Positions 16,611 through 26,894 of a stretch of 64,000 nucleotides of DNA are shown piece after piece; the first letter of the stretch is position 1, and each line of letters opens with the position of its first letter. The DNA comes from Myxococcales bacterium. GTDB lineage: Bacteria > Myxococcota_A > Polyangia > Polyangiales > Polyangiaceae. Location: contig JAEUKE010000122.1 in assembly GCA_016794345.1 (NCBI GenBank), positions 1 through 64,000 on the forward strand, in the 5' to 3' direction. The notes under the pieces are model-generated. The model was given only the letters and a program-made list of their open reading frames with translations, did no database searches and had not been told where the DNA came from. The position numbers were made by a program, and so were the translations under genes.

Positions 16611-17798
16611 ATGCCTGGTCCCATTCGGGTCCCCGCGGAGGACCCCAGCACCTCGAGCCGCATCCTCGACGGCAACGCGCCGAACGGCGAGCCCATCGTC
16701 AGCGTCGTCTTCGGGATGACGTTCGCCGTCGGGCGCGACGGCAAGTGCACGGCGAAGGGCTACACGCTCGTCGACCAGGCGGAGTGGGAGAAGGCGAAGA
16801 CCGTGGGGCGGTACACGCGGCCGTCGCTCCTCGTGCGCGACGCGGACATCTGGCCCTGGAAGAACTTCACCGATGTCGTCGTGCAGGGCAGCGCGCGGAG
16901 CGACAAGCCCTGCACCCACCTCGAGGTGGAGCTCTCGGTCGTGGGGAACAAGGCGAAGCTCTCCCGCACGCTGTCGGTTACCGGCAATCGGTGGGTGGAC
17001 CGCGGCGCGAGCGGGCTCGTGCTCTCGCAGCCGGAGCCGTTCATCGAGATGCCCCTCCAATACGACCGAGCCTACGGCGGCACGGACGAGCTCGCCGAGA
17101 CGCGCCAGGCCGAGGAAGAGGTGCTGAACTACCTCGCGCAGCAGGTCGACCGAGAAGAGAGCGAGGAGCTCTCGGCCTTCTCGTATCCGCGCAACCCGGC
17201 CGGGAAGGGGTACCTCATCGACATCGACGGGGCGAAGGGCCTCCCCTGGCCGAACCTGGAGTTCCCGGAGGACCGCCTGCGCATCGAATCGCTCGCGCGC
17301 CCGGTCGACCAATGGGGCGATCGGCCTTACCCCGCGTGTTTCGATTGGTTCCATCACGCGTGGTTCCCGCGCTCCGCCCACCTGACGGACCTGCCCCTCA
17401 TCCACGACGACAAGATCCCCATGGCGGAGCGGCGCCTCGGCCTGTTCGAGGAGGGCTGGGAGACCAAACAGCTCGCGGAGCGCACCATTCACCCGTTCGC
17501 GAGCGGCGCGCACCCGTACCTCTGCCGGGAGCGGCTCGTGGGCGACGAGAAGGTGACCGTCACGCACACCGCGCCGGACGGCCGCGATTTCGTCGCGCAG
17601 CTGCCGGGGCTCGCGCCGCGCGTCGGCTTGCGGCTCCTCGGGGAGAGCAAGCTCGTCCTGCCCGCCTCGGTCGACTTGCTCTTCGTCGAGCCGGAGCTCG
17701 GTCAGCTCACGCTCGTCTGGCGCGCGACGCACCTGACGAAGCGGGAGCACTTGCCGATCGACTGGATCGAGCGCAGCCCCTACGAGATCGAGTGGTGA
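16611..17798 (+). CDS. DUF2169 family type VI secretion accessory protein (second copy)
   Basis: A 395-residue DUF2169 protein with the canonical motifs: EMPLQYDRAYGGTDE, then YPRNPAGKGYLID, and PACFDWFHHAWFPRSAHL in the middle. Compared with the first copy it has a longer C-terminal part (RLGLFEEGWETKQLAERTIHPF, then a beta-rich end that closes with WIERSPYEIEW). Its position directly after the PAAR-like gene suggests it loads that protein and its extension onto a VgrG spike. It is the last gene of the secretion island; 12 bases on begins a convergent, broken lipoprotein gene. Confidence 0.88.
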   Translation: MPGPIRVPAEDPSTSSRILDGNAPNGEPIVSVVFGMTFAVGRDGKCTAKGYTLVDQAEWEKAKTVGRYTRPSLLVRDADIWPWKNFTDVVVQGSARSDKPCTHLEVELSVVGNKAKLSRTLSVTGNRWVDRGASGLVLSQPEPFIEMPLQYDRAYGGTDELAETRQAEEEVLNYLAQQVDREESEELSAFSYPRNPAGKGYLIDIDGAKGLPWPNLEFPEDRLRIESLARPVDQWGDRPYPACFDWFHHAWFPRSAHLTDLPLIHDDKIPMAERRLGLFEEGWETKQLAERTIHPFASGAHPYLCRERLVGDEKVTVTHTAPDGRDFVAQLPGLAPRVGLRLLGESKLVLPASVDLLFVEPELGQLTLVWRATHLTKREHLPIDWIERSPYEIEW

Positions 17799-17810
17799 GC
17801 TCGGCCCGTC

Positions 17811-18275
17811 TCACGACGTGGGCTTGGAGCGCCTCCCGATGTCCCGCAGGCCCTCGCGGAGCCGGTCCATCGAGTCGTCCACGCGGCGCCGAAACGCGTC
17901 CCAGTCGGACTCGGTGACGTTCTCCATCCGGTCGAGCTCGTTCTTGAGCTGCTCGCGCTGGCGCTTCAGCTCCACGATGGCCTCGTCGATCTCACGCTTC
18001 GTGTCGCCGGTCGCGTCACGGGCGCGCGTCTCGAGGCGCTCGATGTCGCGGTCCAGCTCACCGAGCTCGTGGCCACGCAGCTCGATGTAGTCGTCGCGAT
18101 CGGCGTAGGTGTAGTCGCGGTCGACGGAAGCGGGGGAGCGCTCGCCGGGCTCGAGCGGCTAACGCTCGACGAATGGCTGCCGCCTGGCGAAGTCGTCCTG
18201 CTCGCGGCGAGCGCGATCTTCACAGACGACGAGCGAACCGAACGCGAGCAGGGCGACGAGCCGATGGATACGCAT
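17811..18275 (-). pseudogene. coiled-coil lipoprotein interrupted by an in-frame amber codon
   Basis: Reading leftward from the ATG at 18275 (good Shine-Dalgarno AGGAG, 6 bases upstream) gives a signal-peptide-like start ending in FGSLVVCED, a loose lipobox. Then comes TAG at 18159-18161, codon 39. The same frame continues for 115 codons to TGA at 17811-17813 with strong coding character. The continuation is acidic, Arg/Glu-rich and heptad-like (LGELDRDIERLETRARDA, then IVELKRQREQLKNELDRM), typical of an alpha-helical coiled coil. No ATG, GTG or TTG is well placed to restart the second half. I read it as one gene of 154 residues broken by a single substitution, or a sequencing error. Confidence 0.65.
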
Positions 18276-18351
18276 GGGATCTCCTCGAGCGCATGGGGCG
18301 ATGATGGCCTTCTGTCGAGCACAGTGCGTGCACGCCGGGTGCCATCTCGCC

Positions 18352-18822
18352 GTAGGTGAGCGCGGATCCGTGACGGTGGCGAACGTCGCGCCGATCAAGA
18401 CGCTGGTCGCGCAAGGGCCGGCGGAGGTGCGCGGCGACGACGCGCTCTTGGACGTGACGATCGTCGCGGCGACCGGGCTCCTCGACGCCGTGGCCGCGGG
18501 GGCCCACCTCCTCCGCACGGCGATGGCCGGCGTGCCGGTCGAGCGAGACGACATCGGCTTCTTCGCCTGTCGGCGCGTCCGGATCGAGACCGACCCGCCC
18601 CAACACGTCCTCGTCGATGGGGAGCCTCTGGGCAACACGCCGCTCGAGGCGGAGCTCCGGGCCCGCTCCCTCCGGGTCGTGGCGCCGCCGCGCGCGCACG
18701 CGGCTCAGGTCCAGCCGGCCGCGAAGCTGGTCGGCCTCCCGGACGTGAGCATCCACCCTCGTGAGCCACACGAGGCAATCCAGCCTCGTCGTGTGCGCGC
18801 ACGCCCGACCGGGGCGAAATGA
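18352..18822 (+). pseudogene. C-terminal remnant of a diacylglycerol/lipid kinase (DAGK/YegS family)
   Basis: The recognisable part begins at GSVTVANVAPIKTLVAQGP and continues through RGDDALLDVTIVAATGLL and DDIGFFACRRVRIETD to HVLVDGEPLGNTPLEAE. This matches the C-terminal beta domain of bacterial lipid kinases. The N-terminal catalytic lobe with its GGDGT nucleotide motif is absent: upstream DNA is the antisense lipoprotein remnant. About 156 codons remain, versus ~300 in an intact kinase. It can only be translated from a weak GTG or an upstream out-of-family ATG. It is probably a dead fragment left by a deletion at the edge of the VgrG island. Confidence 0.6.
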
Positions 18823-18910
18823 CACATCTCGTGCCCACGAAATAGCGGAGATCCGTTGGCGGGCGGCTTGCATTGCCCGCCGCGGGCTTGCCATCTCGGC
18901 GGAAGGAAAC

Positions 18911-20367
<1,457 letters not shown>

Positions 20368-20368
<1 letters not shown>

Positions 20369-21084
20369 TGAGGCGAGCCCCCCCGAGCGCCGCGCACGAG
20401 GTGCGAGAGGACGTCCTCTCCGTCGTCTCGCACGACCTGCGCGGCCCGCTGGGGGCGATCCAGGTCGCGGTCGAGGCGCTCACGACCACGGAGGTTTCCG
20501 CCGAGCAGCGCGCTCGGTACCTGAGGATCATCCGTCAGTCGACCGAGCGCGCGGCGCGGGCCATCCAGGACTTCCTCGACGTGACCCAGATCGAGGATCA
20601 CTCGCTGCCCGTCGAGCGCACCGCGGTCCCCGCGGGCGCGCTCCTGGCGCAAGTCGCGAGCGACTGCGCGGCGGCGGCCGAGTCGTACCGCATGACCGTC
20701 GAGGTCCGGGGCGCGGGCGCCCCCGAGCTCCTCCACGTCGACCGGGAGCGCATGTCCCAGGCGCTCTCGCACCTCGTCCGGTACTCTCTCCAGCACGCCC
20801 GCGGGCGCGGGCCGATCGAGATCTCCGCCGGTGAGACCGAGGCGGGCGTCGTCCTCGCGGTTCGCGATCACGGGCCCGGCCTCTCGGACGAGGTGAAGGC
20901 GGCGCTGTTCCAGCGGTTCTGGGAGAGCCGGCCACGCGCCGGAGGCGGCGTCCTCGGCCTCGCCATCGCCCGAGGCATTGCCGAGGCACACGGCGGCGAG
21001 GTCCGCGCGGCGAACGACCCGGACGGAGGCGTCCGCTTCGAGATCGTGATTCCTAACGGACCCGTCGGCGCATCGCGCGCCTGA
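20368..21084 (+). CDS. sensor histidine kinase core without sensor domain
   Basis: A 238-residue soluble kinase core with no membrane segment or PAS/HAMP domain. The H-box is SVVSHDLRGPLGAI (His22). The ATPase domain has VRDHGPGLSDEV (G1) and VLGLAIARGIAEAHGGEV (G2). The N-box, normally NLLxNAxK, reads SHLVRYSLQHA, so the Mg-coordinating Asn is replaced by Tyr, which is unusual. It is coupled to the sigma-54 regulator by a one-base stop/start overlap, so it should phosphorylate or dephosphorylate it. With no input domain, its signal must come from a partner. The 3' end overlaps the convergent gene by 32 bases. Confidence 0.85.
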
Positions 21085-21499
21085 GCCCGAGGAACGCGAC
21101 GACGACGGCCACCGGCAAGACCGACGTCGCGTGGAGGCCTGCTCCGCCGACGGCGCAGCCGGGCGACTGCTCGTCCACCGTCATCTTCACCACGACCTGG
21201 AGCGGCTCGAGCCCGAGGCTCCCGTCGAAGGTGAAGGTCGCCTCTTCCTTCTGCTCGATGTCGATCGGCGTCGTCCCCTGCTGCCCGGCAGGAATGGAGT
21301 TGCACGTGGCCCCGTTGCAGGTGAACGACCAGCCGGCGAAGACGACGGGGTCGGGGCAGTTGTTGATCATGGCGATCTCGGCGCCGCCGCAGCCCTCCTT
21401 GGACTCGCCCTCGACGGAGACCACGAGGCAATCGATCACCGGGGAGAACGTGACCTCCACGTCCTCCGGTACATAAGAAATCTCACCACATTCGGCCAT
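21053..21499 (-). CDS. beta-rich protein with MYXO-CTERM-like C-terminal anchor
   Basis: A 148-residue protein. Residues ~10-110 form a beta-rich, Cys-containing domain (four Cys around GCGGAEIAMINNCPDPV and FTCNGATCNS), Ig-like in look. The C-terminus has GCAVGGAGLHATSVLPVAVVVAF followed by LGLRRAMRRRVR: a small/Cys motif, a hydrophobic helix and an Arg cluster, which is the MYXO-CTERM sorting-tail pattern. No Sec signal peptide is present at the ATG (21499), and none was found in upstream frames. It is convergent with and overlaps the histidine kinase gene. Confidence 0.6.
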   Translation of the reverse strand: MAECGEISYVPEDVEVTFSPVIDCLVVSVEGESKEGCGGAEIAMINNCPDPVVFAGWSFTCNGATCNSIPAGQQGTTPIDIEQKEEATFTFDGSLGLEPLQVVVKMTVDEQSPGCAVGGAGLHATSVLPVAVVVAFLGLRRAMRRRVR

Positions 21500-21592
21500 G
21501 ATCGAACCTCTAGCACAGCCGAGGTGCCAAACACGCCGCGAGCCCGGTTTGCCGCTCGCGCCCCAGGTTCCCTTTGGGTATGGTCCACGCCG

Positions 21593-24259
21593 ATGAAGTG
21601 GTGTCGCGCGCTCTCCGTCCTGGCGATCGCCGCTGTGGGAGGCTGCGCGGCCGATCCTGCTCCTGCCAAAGCGCCGGTCGGGCGATCCAAGGCCGGTCAG
21701 CCGGCGAACGTGACCCTCCCGGGGCCGCCCGCCCTTCCGGCCGCGCTCTTGACCTCGGGCGAGGGGGACTCGCCGGTCGCGTTCGCGCAGGCGAGCGACG
21801 GCGGCCTCGTCGCCTACGTGCAGGGCGGCAAGCTCGTGGCCCGGACGACGAAGCGCGGGCCCGCGCTCGGCCCCCCGGTGGACCTCGGGCCCATCGGCGG
21901 CGTCGGAGCCTTCTCGCTCAAGGCACACGCTGACGGATACGTCATCTTCTGGAGCGAGCGCGTCGACCAGAACCACCTCTTCAAGTTGCTGCGTCTGGAC
22001 GCGAAGGGCGCGGCCAAGGGCCCCGTGGTGGAGCTGCCGCCCGTGCCGGCCGCCGCCGTTCCGTACGCGGACTTCGCGCCGGTCGGAGATCGAGGGCTCA
22101 TCATCCACGAGGTCGAGGCGGCGGATCAGTCGACCGTCTACGTCACCGCGGTCCCTGCGGCAGGAGAGAAGAGCAGCCCGCGCGCGGTGGCGCAGGGCGC
22201 GCTCGGCTGGACGGCCACGCAGACACCCACCGGCGTCGCGTTCGGGATCGTCCGCCCCCCCGACAAGCTCCCCAAGGACACGCCTCGCGTGCTCGGCAAC
22301 ATCGACGTCGTCTTCGTCGGGCCGGACGCGACCGTGGGCGCGCCCGTGAGGGTGCTCGAGGCGCCCACCGCCGAGATCGACCTGGAGATGGCTTCGGTCG
22401 GGGGCAACGTGCTCGTCGGCTGGACCGACTCGACGGACGACGCGGGCGCGGTTCGGATCGCCGTGGTGGACGGCGCGGGCAAGCTCGCGTCTCCTCCGGC
22501 GCTGCTCGCGCCTCCGATCGGCGATCAAGCGCTCGTCGGGCTGGTGGCGGAGCCGACGGGCAAGGGCAAACACGCGCTCGTCGCCTGGGAGAACATCGGC
22601 CAGCGCGTCTCCGGGACGCGGGTCTTGCAGCTCGCGGCGCTCGGGGCAGACGGCAAGCCCGGCAAGGAGCGTACAAGGCTGCTCCTCGACGCGGACGAGA
22701 GGCCCGACCTCGTCGCGGACGAGAGCGGCTTCGCTGCGCTGACGCTCGCGCCGGCGCGGACTCGTCAGGCGGGTGAGGCCGTCGCGGCCCCTTCGTGGCC
22801 CACCCTCGTCACGTTCGGGGAAGACCTCACGCCGCGTGGGGCCGAGCCTGTTCGTTTCGTGGGCCCACGCTCGCGTGACGGCGTGCCGGGCGCCACGTTC
22901 GGGCTCAGCTGTCGCAAAGGCAGCTGCTTCGCGCTCGCGGCCGACGTCGGACCGGAGCGCCGATTCCTCGTCGAGCTGCCCGAGCGCTCGTCCGCCTGGC
23001 AAGCGCCTGCGTGGCGCGCGGACGACGAGCGGCCTCCGAAGATCACCTCACTCTTCACCGTGGCGGACGGCCCGCGTCTCTCGCAAACACGTGCGCTGCG
23101 TCTGCCCGGGGAGGGCGCGGGGACGATCACGTCGTGGGTGACCTACCACCTCGACGGCACCACCGCGGCCGAGCCGGCGCCCAAGGGCGAGAGCCCCTTC
23201 GCCGCGACCCTCGGCGTTCGGCCGATCGATCCGAACGGGACGCTGGGCGCGCCGGTCATCCTGTCGAAGCGCGCGCTCTCGTCCGGCGGCGTCGCGCTCG
23301 CGGCGATCAGCGGCAAGCGCCCCGAGGTCGTCGTCGCCTGGGTCGCCAGCGACAAGGGCACACCTCAGGTCTTCGTCACGAAGGTCGACGGCAAGGGCCA
23401 AAAGATCGCGCAAAAGAAGGTCACCGTCATCGAGCGCTCCAAGAAGAAGGGCGCGGAGGGCACGAGCTTCGCCTTCGACGTGGCCGTGGCGGACTCGCCC
23501 GCCGTGAAGAGCCGCGACGGCTCGAGCGGAACGGACGGGCTCGTGCTCGCGTGGGTGGACACGCGCGACGGCGACGCGGAGGTCTACGCCGCGCGCATCA
23601 ACCGCGATCTCGAGAAGACCGTTGTGGACAAACGCATCACGAGCGCGAAGGGCGACGCCGCGGAGGTCTCGCTCCTCGTTCGCGGCGCGGACGCGTTCGT
23701 CGCGTTTGCGGAGGCGCGCGACGGCAAGCCGGCGGACATCTACCTGTCCCACCTCGACGCGCTCACGCTCAAGGAGATCGACGAGGACGCGCGTGTCTAT
23801 GCGTCCGCTGGCCGGTCGCGGTCGCCGCGCCTCTTCTCGGTGGGTGACAGGGTCGCTCTCGCGTGGATCGAGGATCCGGCGCCGGGAGACAAACAATCGG
23901 CCACGCTCCGCATCGGCGAGATCGACTCGACTGGGCGGCTCGTCGGAGCGCCGAGGGTCGTCGCTGCGCCGGAAGGCGCGAGCATCACCGCGTACGCGCT
24001 CGAGTGCTCCGGCCCGAAATGGTCGCAGTGCCGCGGCGTCATCGCGTGGGCTCGCGAGGGGGGCCACCCCGAGATCGCTGGGCTCTCCTTCGCGGACGAC
24101 GCGGCCGCGACGCCGTCGCTGACCACGCTCGGCTCGCTCACCTCCGGCACCTTCGCCGATCCTTCGCTCACCCTCGCCGATCCGAGCGCACACGAGCTCT
24201 ATTACATCGAGGACACCGGGGAGCGCGGACGGGTGCGGCGGGTCTCGCTCGCCTGGTGA
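21593..24259 (+). CDS. large lipoprotein with beta-propeller-like repeats
   Basis: An 888-residue lipoprotein: MKWCRALSVLAIAAVGGCAAD has a clean VGGC lipobox. The mature part repeats units of ~45-60 residues of the kind VLAWVDTRDGDAEVYAARIN, VVVAWVASDKGTPQVFVTKV, ALVAWENIGQRVSG and VALAWIEDPAPGDK. Such W-x-D/S-x-R-x-G repeats are typical of sialidase-like or BNR beta-propellers. No catalytic motif is recognised. Longer frames begin upstream at 21131 but only the ATG at 21593 gives a signal peptide. It lies 9 bases before the polymerase gene. Confidence 0.8.
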   Translation: MKWCRALSVLAIAAVGGCAADPAPAKAPVGRSKAGQPANVTLPGPPALPAALLTSGEGDSPVAFAQASDGGLVAYVQGGKLVARTTKRGPALGPPVDLGPIGGVGAFSLKAHADGYVIFWSERVDQNHLFKLLRLDAKGAAKGPVVELPPVPAAAVPYADFAPVGDRGLIIHEVEAADQSTVYVTAVPAAGEKSSPRAVAQGALGWTATQTPTGVAFGIVRPPDKLPKDTPRVLGNIDVVFVGPDATVGAPVRVLEAPTAEIDLEMASVGGNVLVGWTDSTDDAGAVRIAVVDGAGKLASPPALLAPPIGDQALVGLVAEPTGKGKHALVAWENIGQRVSGTRVLQLAALGADGKPGKERTRLLLDADERPDLVADESGFAALTLAPARTRQAGEAVAAPSWPTLVTFGEDLTPRGAEPVRFVGPRSRDGVPGATFGLSCRKGSCFALAADVGPERRFLVELPERSSAWQAPAWRADDERPPKITSLFTVADGPRLSQTRALRLPGEGAGTITSWVTYHLDGTTAAEPAPKGESPFAATLGVRPIDPNGTLGAPVILSKRALSSGGVALAAISGKRPEVVVAWVASDKGTPQVFVTKVDGKGQKIAQKKVTVIERSKKKGAEGTSFAFDVAVADSPAVKSRDGSSGTDGLVLAWVDTRDGDAEVYAARINRDLEKTVVDKRITSAKGDAAEVSLLVRGADAFVAFAEARDGKPADIYLSHLDALTLKEIDEDARVYASAGRSRSPRLFSVGDRVALAWIEDPAPGDKQSATLRIGEIDSTGRLVGAPRVVAAPEGASITAYALECSGPKWSQCRGVIAWAREGGHPEIAGLSFADDAAATPSLTTLGSLTSGTFADPSLTLADPSAHELYYIEDTGERGRVRRVSLAW

Positions 24260-24268
24260 GGGCGGTCC

Positions 24269-26836
24269 ATGCCGGAGCGCACGCTCGTCGCATCGGCCAC
24301 GAACCTGCTCGCTCGAGGATTCCTCGTCGTCCCGACCGACAGGACGTCGCGCGACGGCCAGCCGGTCAACGGGCTCTTCGCCGTCGCGCGCGCGCTGCAC
24401 CGTGCGATCGGGTTCCGCCGGCCCGCGCGCGCCGTCGCCGTCGTCGAGAAAGACGCGGGGAGCTCTGCTTGGCCTGAGGCGCTCCGCGCGCAGCTCGGTC
24501 CCTTGCCCGAGCTCCTGCGTACGCTCGGGCTCACCGTCGTCGAGGCCGAGGGCGAGGTGCACGTCGTCGCGAGCTACGCGGCGCGCGCGCTCGAGGCTGG
24601 CGACGACGTCATCGTCGTGGGCGTCGACAAGCGCTTCGCCCAGCTCGTCGGGGAAGGCTCGTGGTGGTACGACGCCAACAAAGACGCGCGATACACGACC
24701 GAGATCGTCCAGAAGCGCTTCCAGGTCCCGCCCGCACAGGTAGCCGACTGGCTGGCCCTCGTCGGCGACGACGACCAGCTCCCCGGTGTGACGGGCATCG
24801 GTGCAAAAGGGGCGACGACGCTCCTCGAGAGCCACGGCTCGGTGGAGGCCGCGCTCGAGGCCGCGGAGTCGATCGAGGGGCGGCTCGGAAAGGCGCTGCG
24901 CGCGGCTCGCGCCGAGGTTCCCCGCGAGCTCGCGCGCGCTCGCCTCGACCGGACGCGGCCCCTGCCCACGCCGCTCGACCAGATCGCGTACGACCCGCCC
25001 GATCCGCGCGCGCAGAACGCGCTCTACGAGCGGCTCGCGTTCTCCGAGCTGCTCGTCGCCGAGCAATCGTCCACGGAGGTCCGCGTGTGCGAGGGCCCCG
25101 CGGACGTGGCGGCGGCTCGCGCCGGGCTCGCCGGCCGAACGGCCACGATCCACACGCTCCTCGAGGATCCCGAGCCGATCCGGCCGACGCCGGCCGGCGT
25201 GGCCGTGACGGGCGGAGAGGGGGGCGCCTTCTACGTTCCGTTCGGCGGGGCCGCCTGGCCCGCGCTCGTCTCGCTGCTAGAAGACGATACCGTCATGAAG
25301 CAGGGGCACGACCTCGTCGCCACGACGGTCGCGCTGCAGCGCGCGGGCGTACAACTCGCGGGTGTCGTCGGCGATTCGGCCTGTGCGTCGCACCTGACGC
25401 AGCCGAGCAACTGGGCCCCGCACGATCTGCCCGTCGTCGCCAAGCAGGTGCTCGGCCGCGCCCTCGCGGAGGACGACGCCGTTCGCGGCGTCGGACGCGC
25501 CCGCAAGGCTTGGCGGGCGCTCGCGATCGACCGCGCCGCTTCGGTCGCCGCCGAGCGCGCCGAAGCGTCCGCCGCGATCTGGGCCGCTCTCGGGCCGGGC
25601 GTCGCGCCGGCGCTGATGGCCGAGTACCTCGAGCTCTCCGGCACGCTCGTGCGCATGCAGCTCACGGGGATCGCCGTCGATCGCGCCGCGCTCGACGCAG
25701 CCGAAGCGGCGCTCGGCGCGATCGAGCGCGACCTCGAGAAGGAGATCGAGGCCCTCGCCGGCCACCCCTTCAACGTCAACTCCTCCAAGCAGCTCGGCAC
25801 GGTGCTCTTCGAGGAGCTGAAGCTCCCCATCCCGAGCCGAACGAAGACCGGTTGGAGCACCTCGCAGGATGCGCTCGAGCGCATCGAGCACGCGCACCCC
25901 ATCGTATCCCTCGTGATGCGCTGGCGCCTCGCCCGCCGACTGCGCGACAGCTGGATCGTCGCGCTGCGTCGCTCCATCGACGACGACGGCCGCGTGCACT
26001 CCGAGTTTCACCCGGCCCGCTCCTTCTCCGGCCGGCTCGTGAACACGAGCCCCGATCTCGGTCGCGTCCCCGGGCGCACGCCCGAGATGGCCATGATCCG
26101 GCGTGCCTTCGTCGCGCCGCCGGGCAAGCTGCTCCTCTCGGTGGACTTCAGCCAGCTCGGGCTCTACGTGCTCGCGCACCTCACGAAGGACCCTGCGCTG
26201 GTGGGACCGCTTCGCGATCGAGCCGACATGCACCGGCTCACCGCGGCCGCGGTGCTCGAGAAGCGTGCCGAGGAGATCACCTTCGACGAGCGGCAGATCG
26301 GCAAGGTCGTGAACTTCGCGACCTTCGCGGGGCAAGGCTCCGGCGCGCTCGGGCTGCAGCTCGGGATCAGCCCGCAGGAGGCGAAGGACTACATCGCGCG
26401 CTTCGACCGCCACTACGCGGGCGTCCGCGCGTTCCAGGACGAGCAACTCCGTCTCGCTCACGAGCGCGGCTACATCGAGACCATTGCGGGCCGGAAATGG
26501 CCGATCGGCGGCCTCGCCTCGCTCGACTCCCACGACCGATCGTACGCCGAGCGGCTCGCGCGCCGTGCCACCCACGAAGGCTCGGTCGCCGACGTCTCGC
26601 GCCGCGCGTTGCTCGAAGCGGACCGCGCCATCCGTCGCGAAGGCCTCGCGACCGCGCCGCTGCTCCAGGTACACGACGAGGTCCTCTTCGAGGTCCCCGA
26701 GGATGAGCTCGCCCGTGCCGCGGAGGTCTGCTCGCAGGCGATGCGGCACGCGTTCGAGCTCGAAGTCCCGCTCGTGGTCGGGGTCGAGGCCGGGAAAAAC
26801 TGGGCGGACCTGGAGCCGGTCACCCCGGCGGGCTGA
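24269..26836 (+). CDS. divergent DNA polymerase I (family A) paralogue
   Basis: An 855-residue protein with the full PolA layout: a 5'-nuclease-like region (~1-290, with VGVDKRFAQLV and ALVGDDDQLPGVTGIGAKG), an inactive-looking 3'-5' exonuclease region (~300-440) and a polymerase domain (~450-855). Motif A is VDFSQLGLYVLAHL: catalytic Asp626 is kept, but the usual Glu steric gate is Gly631 and the following Arg is Tyr633. Motif B is RQIGKVVNFATFAG, with Arg675, Lys679 and Phe683 kept and the Tyr replaced by Ala687. Motif C is QVHDEV (His802-Asp803-Glu804), intact. In the nuclease region the N-terminal Asp (LVDG in PolA) reads LVAS, and the EADD cluster reads AEGE. It is probably a paralogue rather than the replicative PolA, with nuclease activity doubtful. 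Confidence 0.85.
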   Translation: MPERTLVASATNLLARGFLVVPTDRTSRDGQPVNGLFAVARALHRAIGFRRPARAVAVVEKDAGSSAWPEALRAQLGPLPELLRTLGLTVVEAEGEVHVVASYAARALEAGDDVIVVGVDKRFAQLVGEGSWWYDANKDARYTTEIVQKRFQVPPAQVADWLALVGDDDQLPGVTGIGAKGATTLLESHGSVEAALEAAESIEGRLGKALRAARAEVPRELARARLDRTRPLPTPLDQIAYDPPDPRAQNALYERLAFSELLVAEQSSTEVRVCEGPADVAAARAGLAGRTATIHTLLEDPEPIRPTPAGVAVTGGEGGAFYVPFGGAAWPALVSLLEDDTVMKQGHDLVATTVALQRAGVQLAGVVGDSACASHLTQPSNWAPHDLPVVAKQVLGRALAEDDAVRGVGRARKAWRALAIDRAASVAAERAEASAAIWAALGPGVAPALMAEYLELSGTLVRMQLTGIAVDRAALDAAEAALGAIERDLEKEIEALAGHPFNVNSSKQLGTVLFEELKLPIPSRTKTGWSTSQDALERIEHAHPIVSLVMRWRLARRLRDSWIVALRRSIDDDGRVHSEFHPARSFSGRLVNTSPDLGRVPGRTPEMAMIRRAFVAPPGKLLLSVDFSQLGLYVLAHLTKDPALVGPLRDRADMHRLTAAAVLEKRAEEITFDERQIGKVVNFATFAGQGSGALGLQLGISPQEAKDYIARFDRHYAGVRAFQDEQLRLAHERGYIETIAGRKWPIGGLASLDSHDRSYAERLARRATHEGSVADVSRRALLEADRAIRREGLATAPLLQVHDEVLFEVPEDELARAAEVCSQAMRHAFELEVPLVVGVEAGKNWADLEPVTPAG

Positions 26837-26894
26837 GAGCGAGCCCGACTGCGTCGAGCCTCGGTCCTTCTGCCCAACTCTGGGCGTCTCCCGA

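Noticed and set aside
7441..17798. Complete type VI secretion system
   Set aside because: Only vgrG, PAAR-like and accessory genes are here; no sheath, TssM, ClpV or baseplate genes, so the apparatus must be elsewhere.
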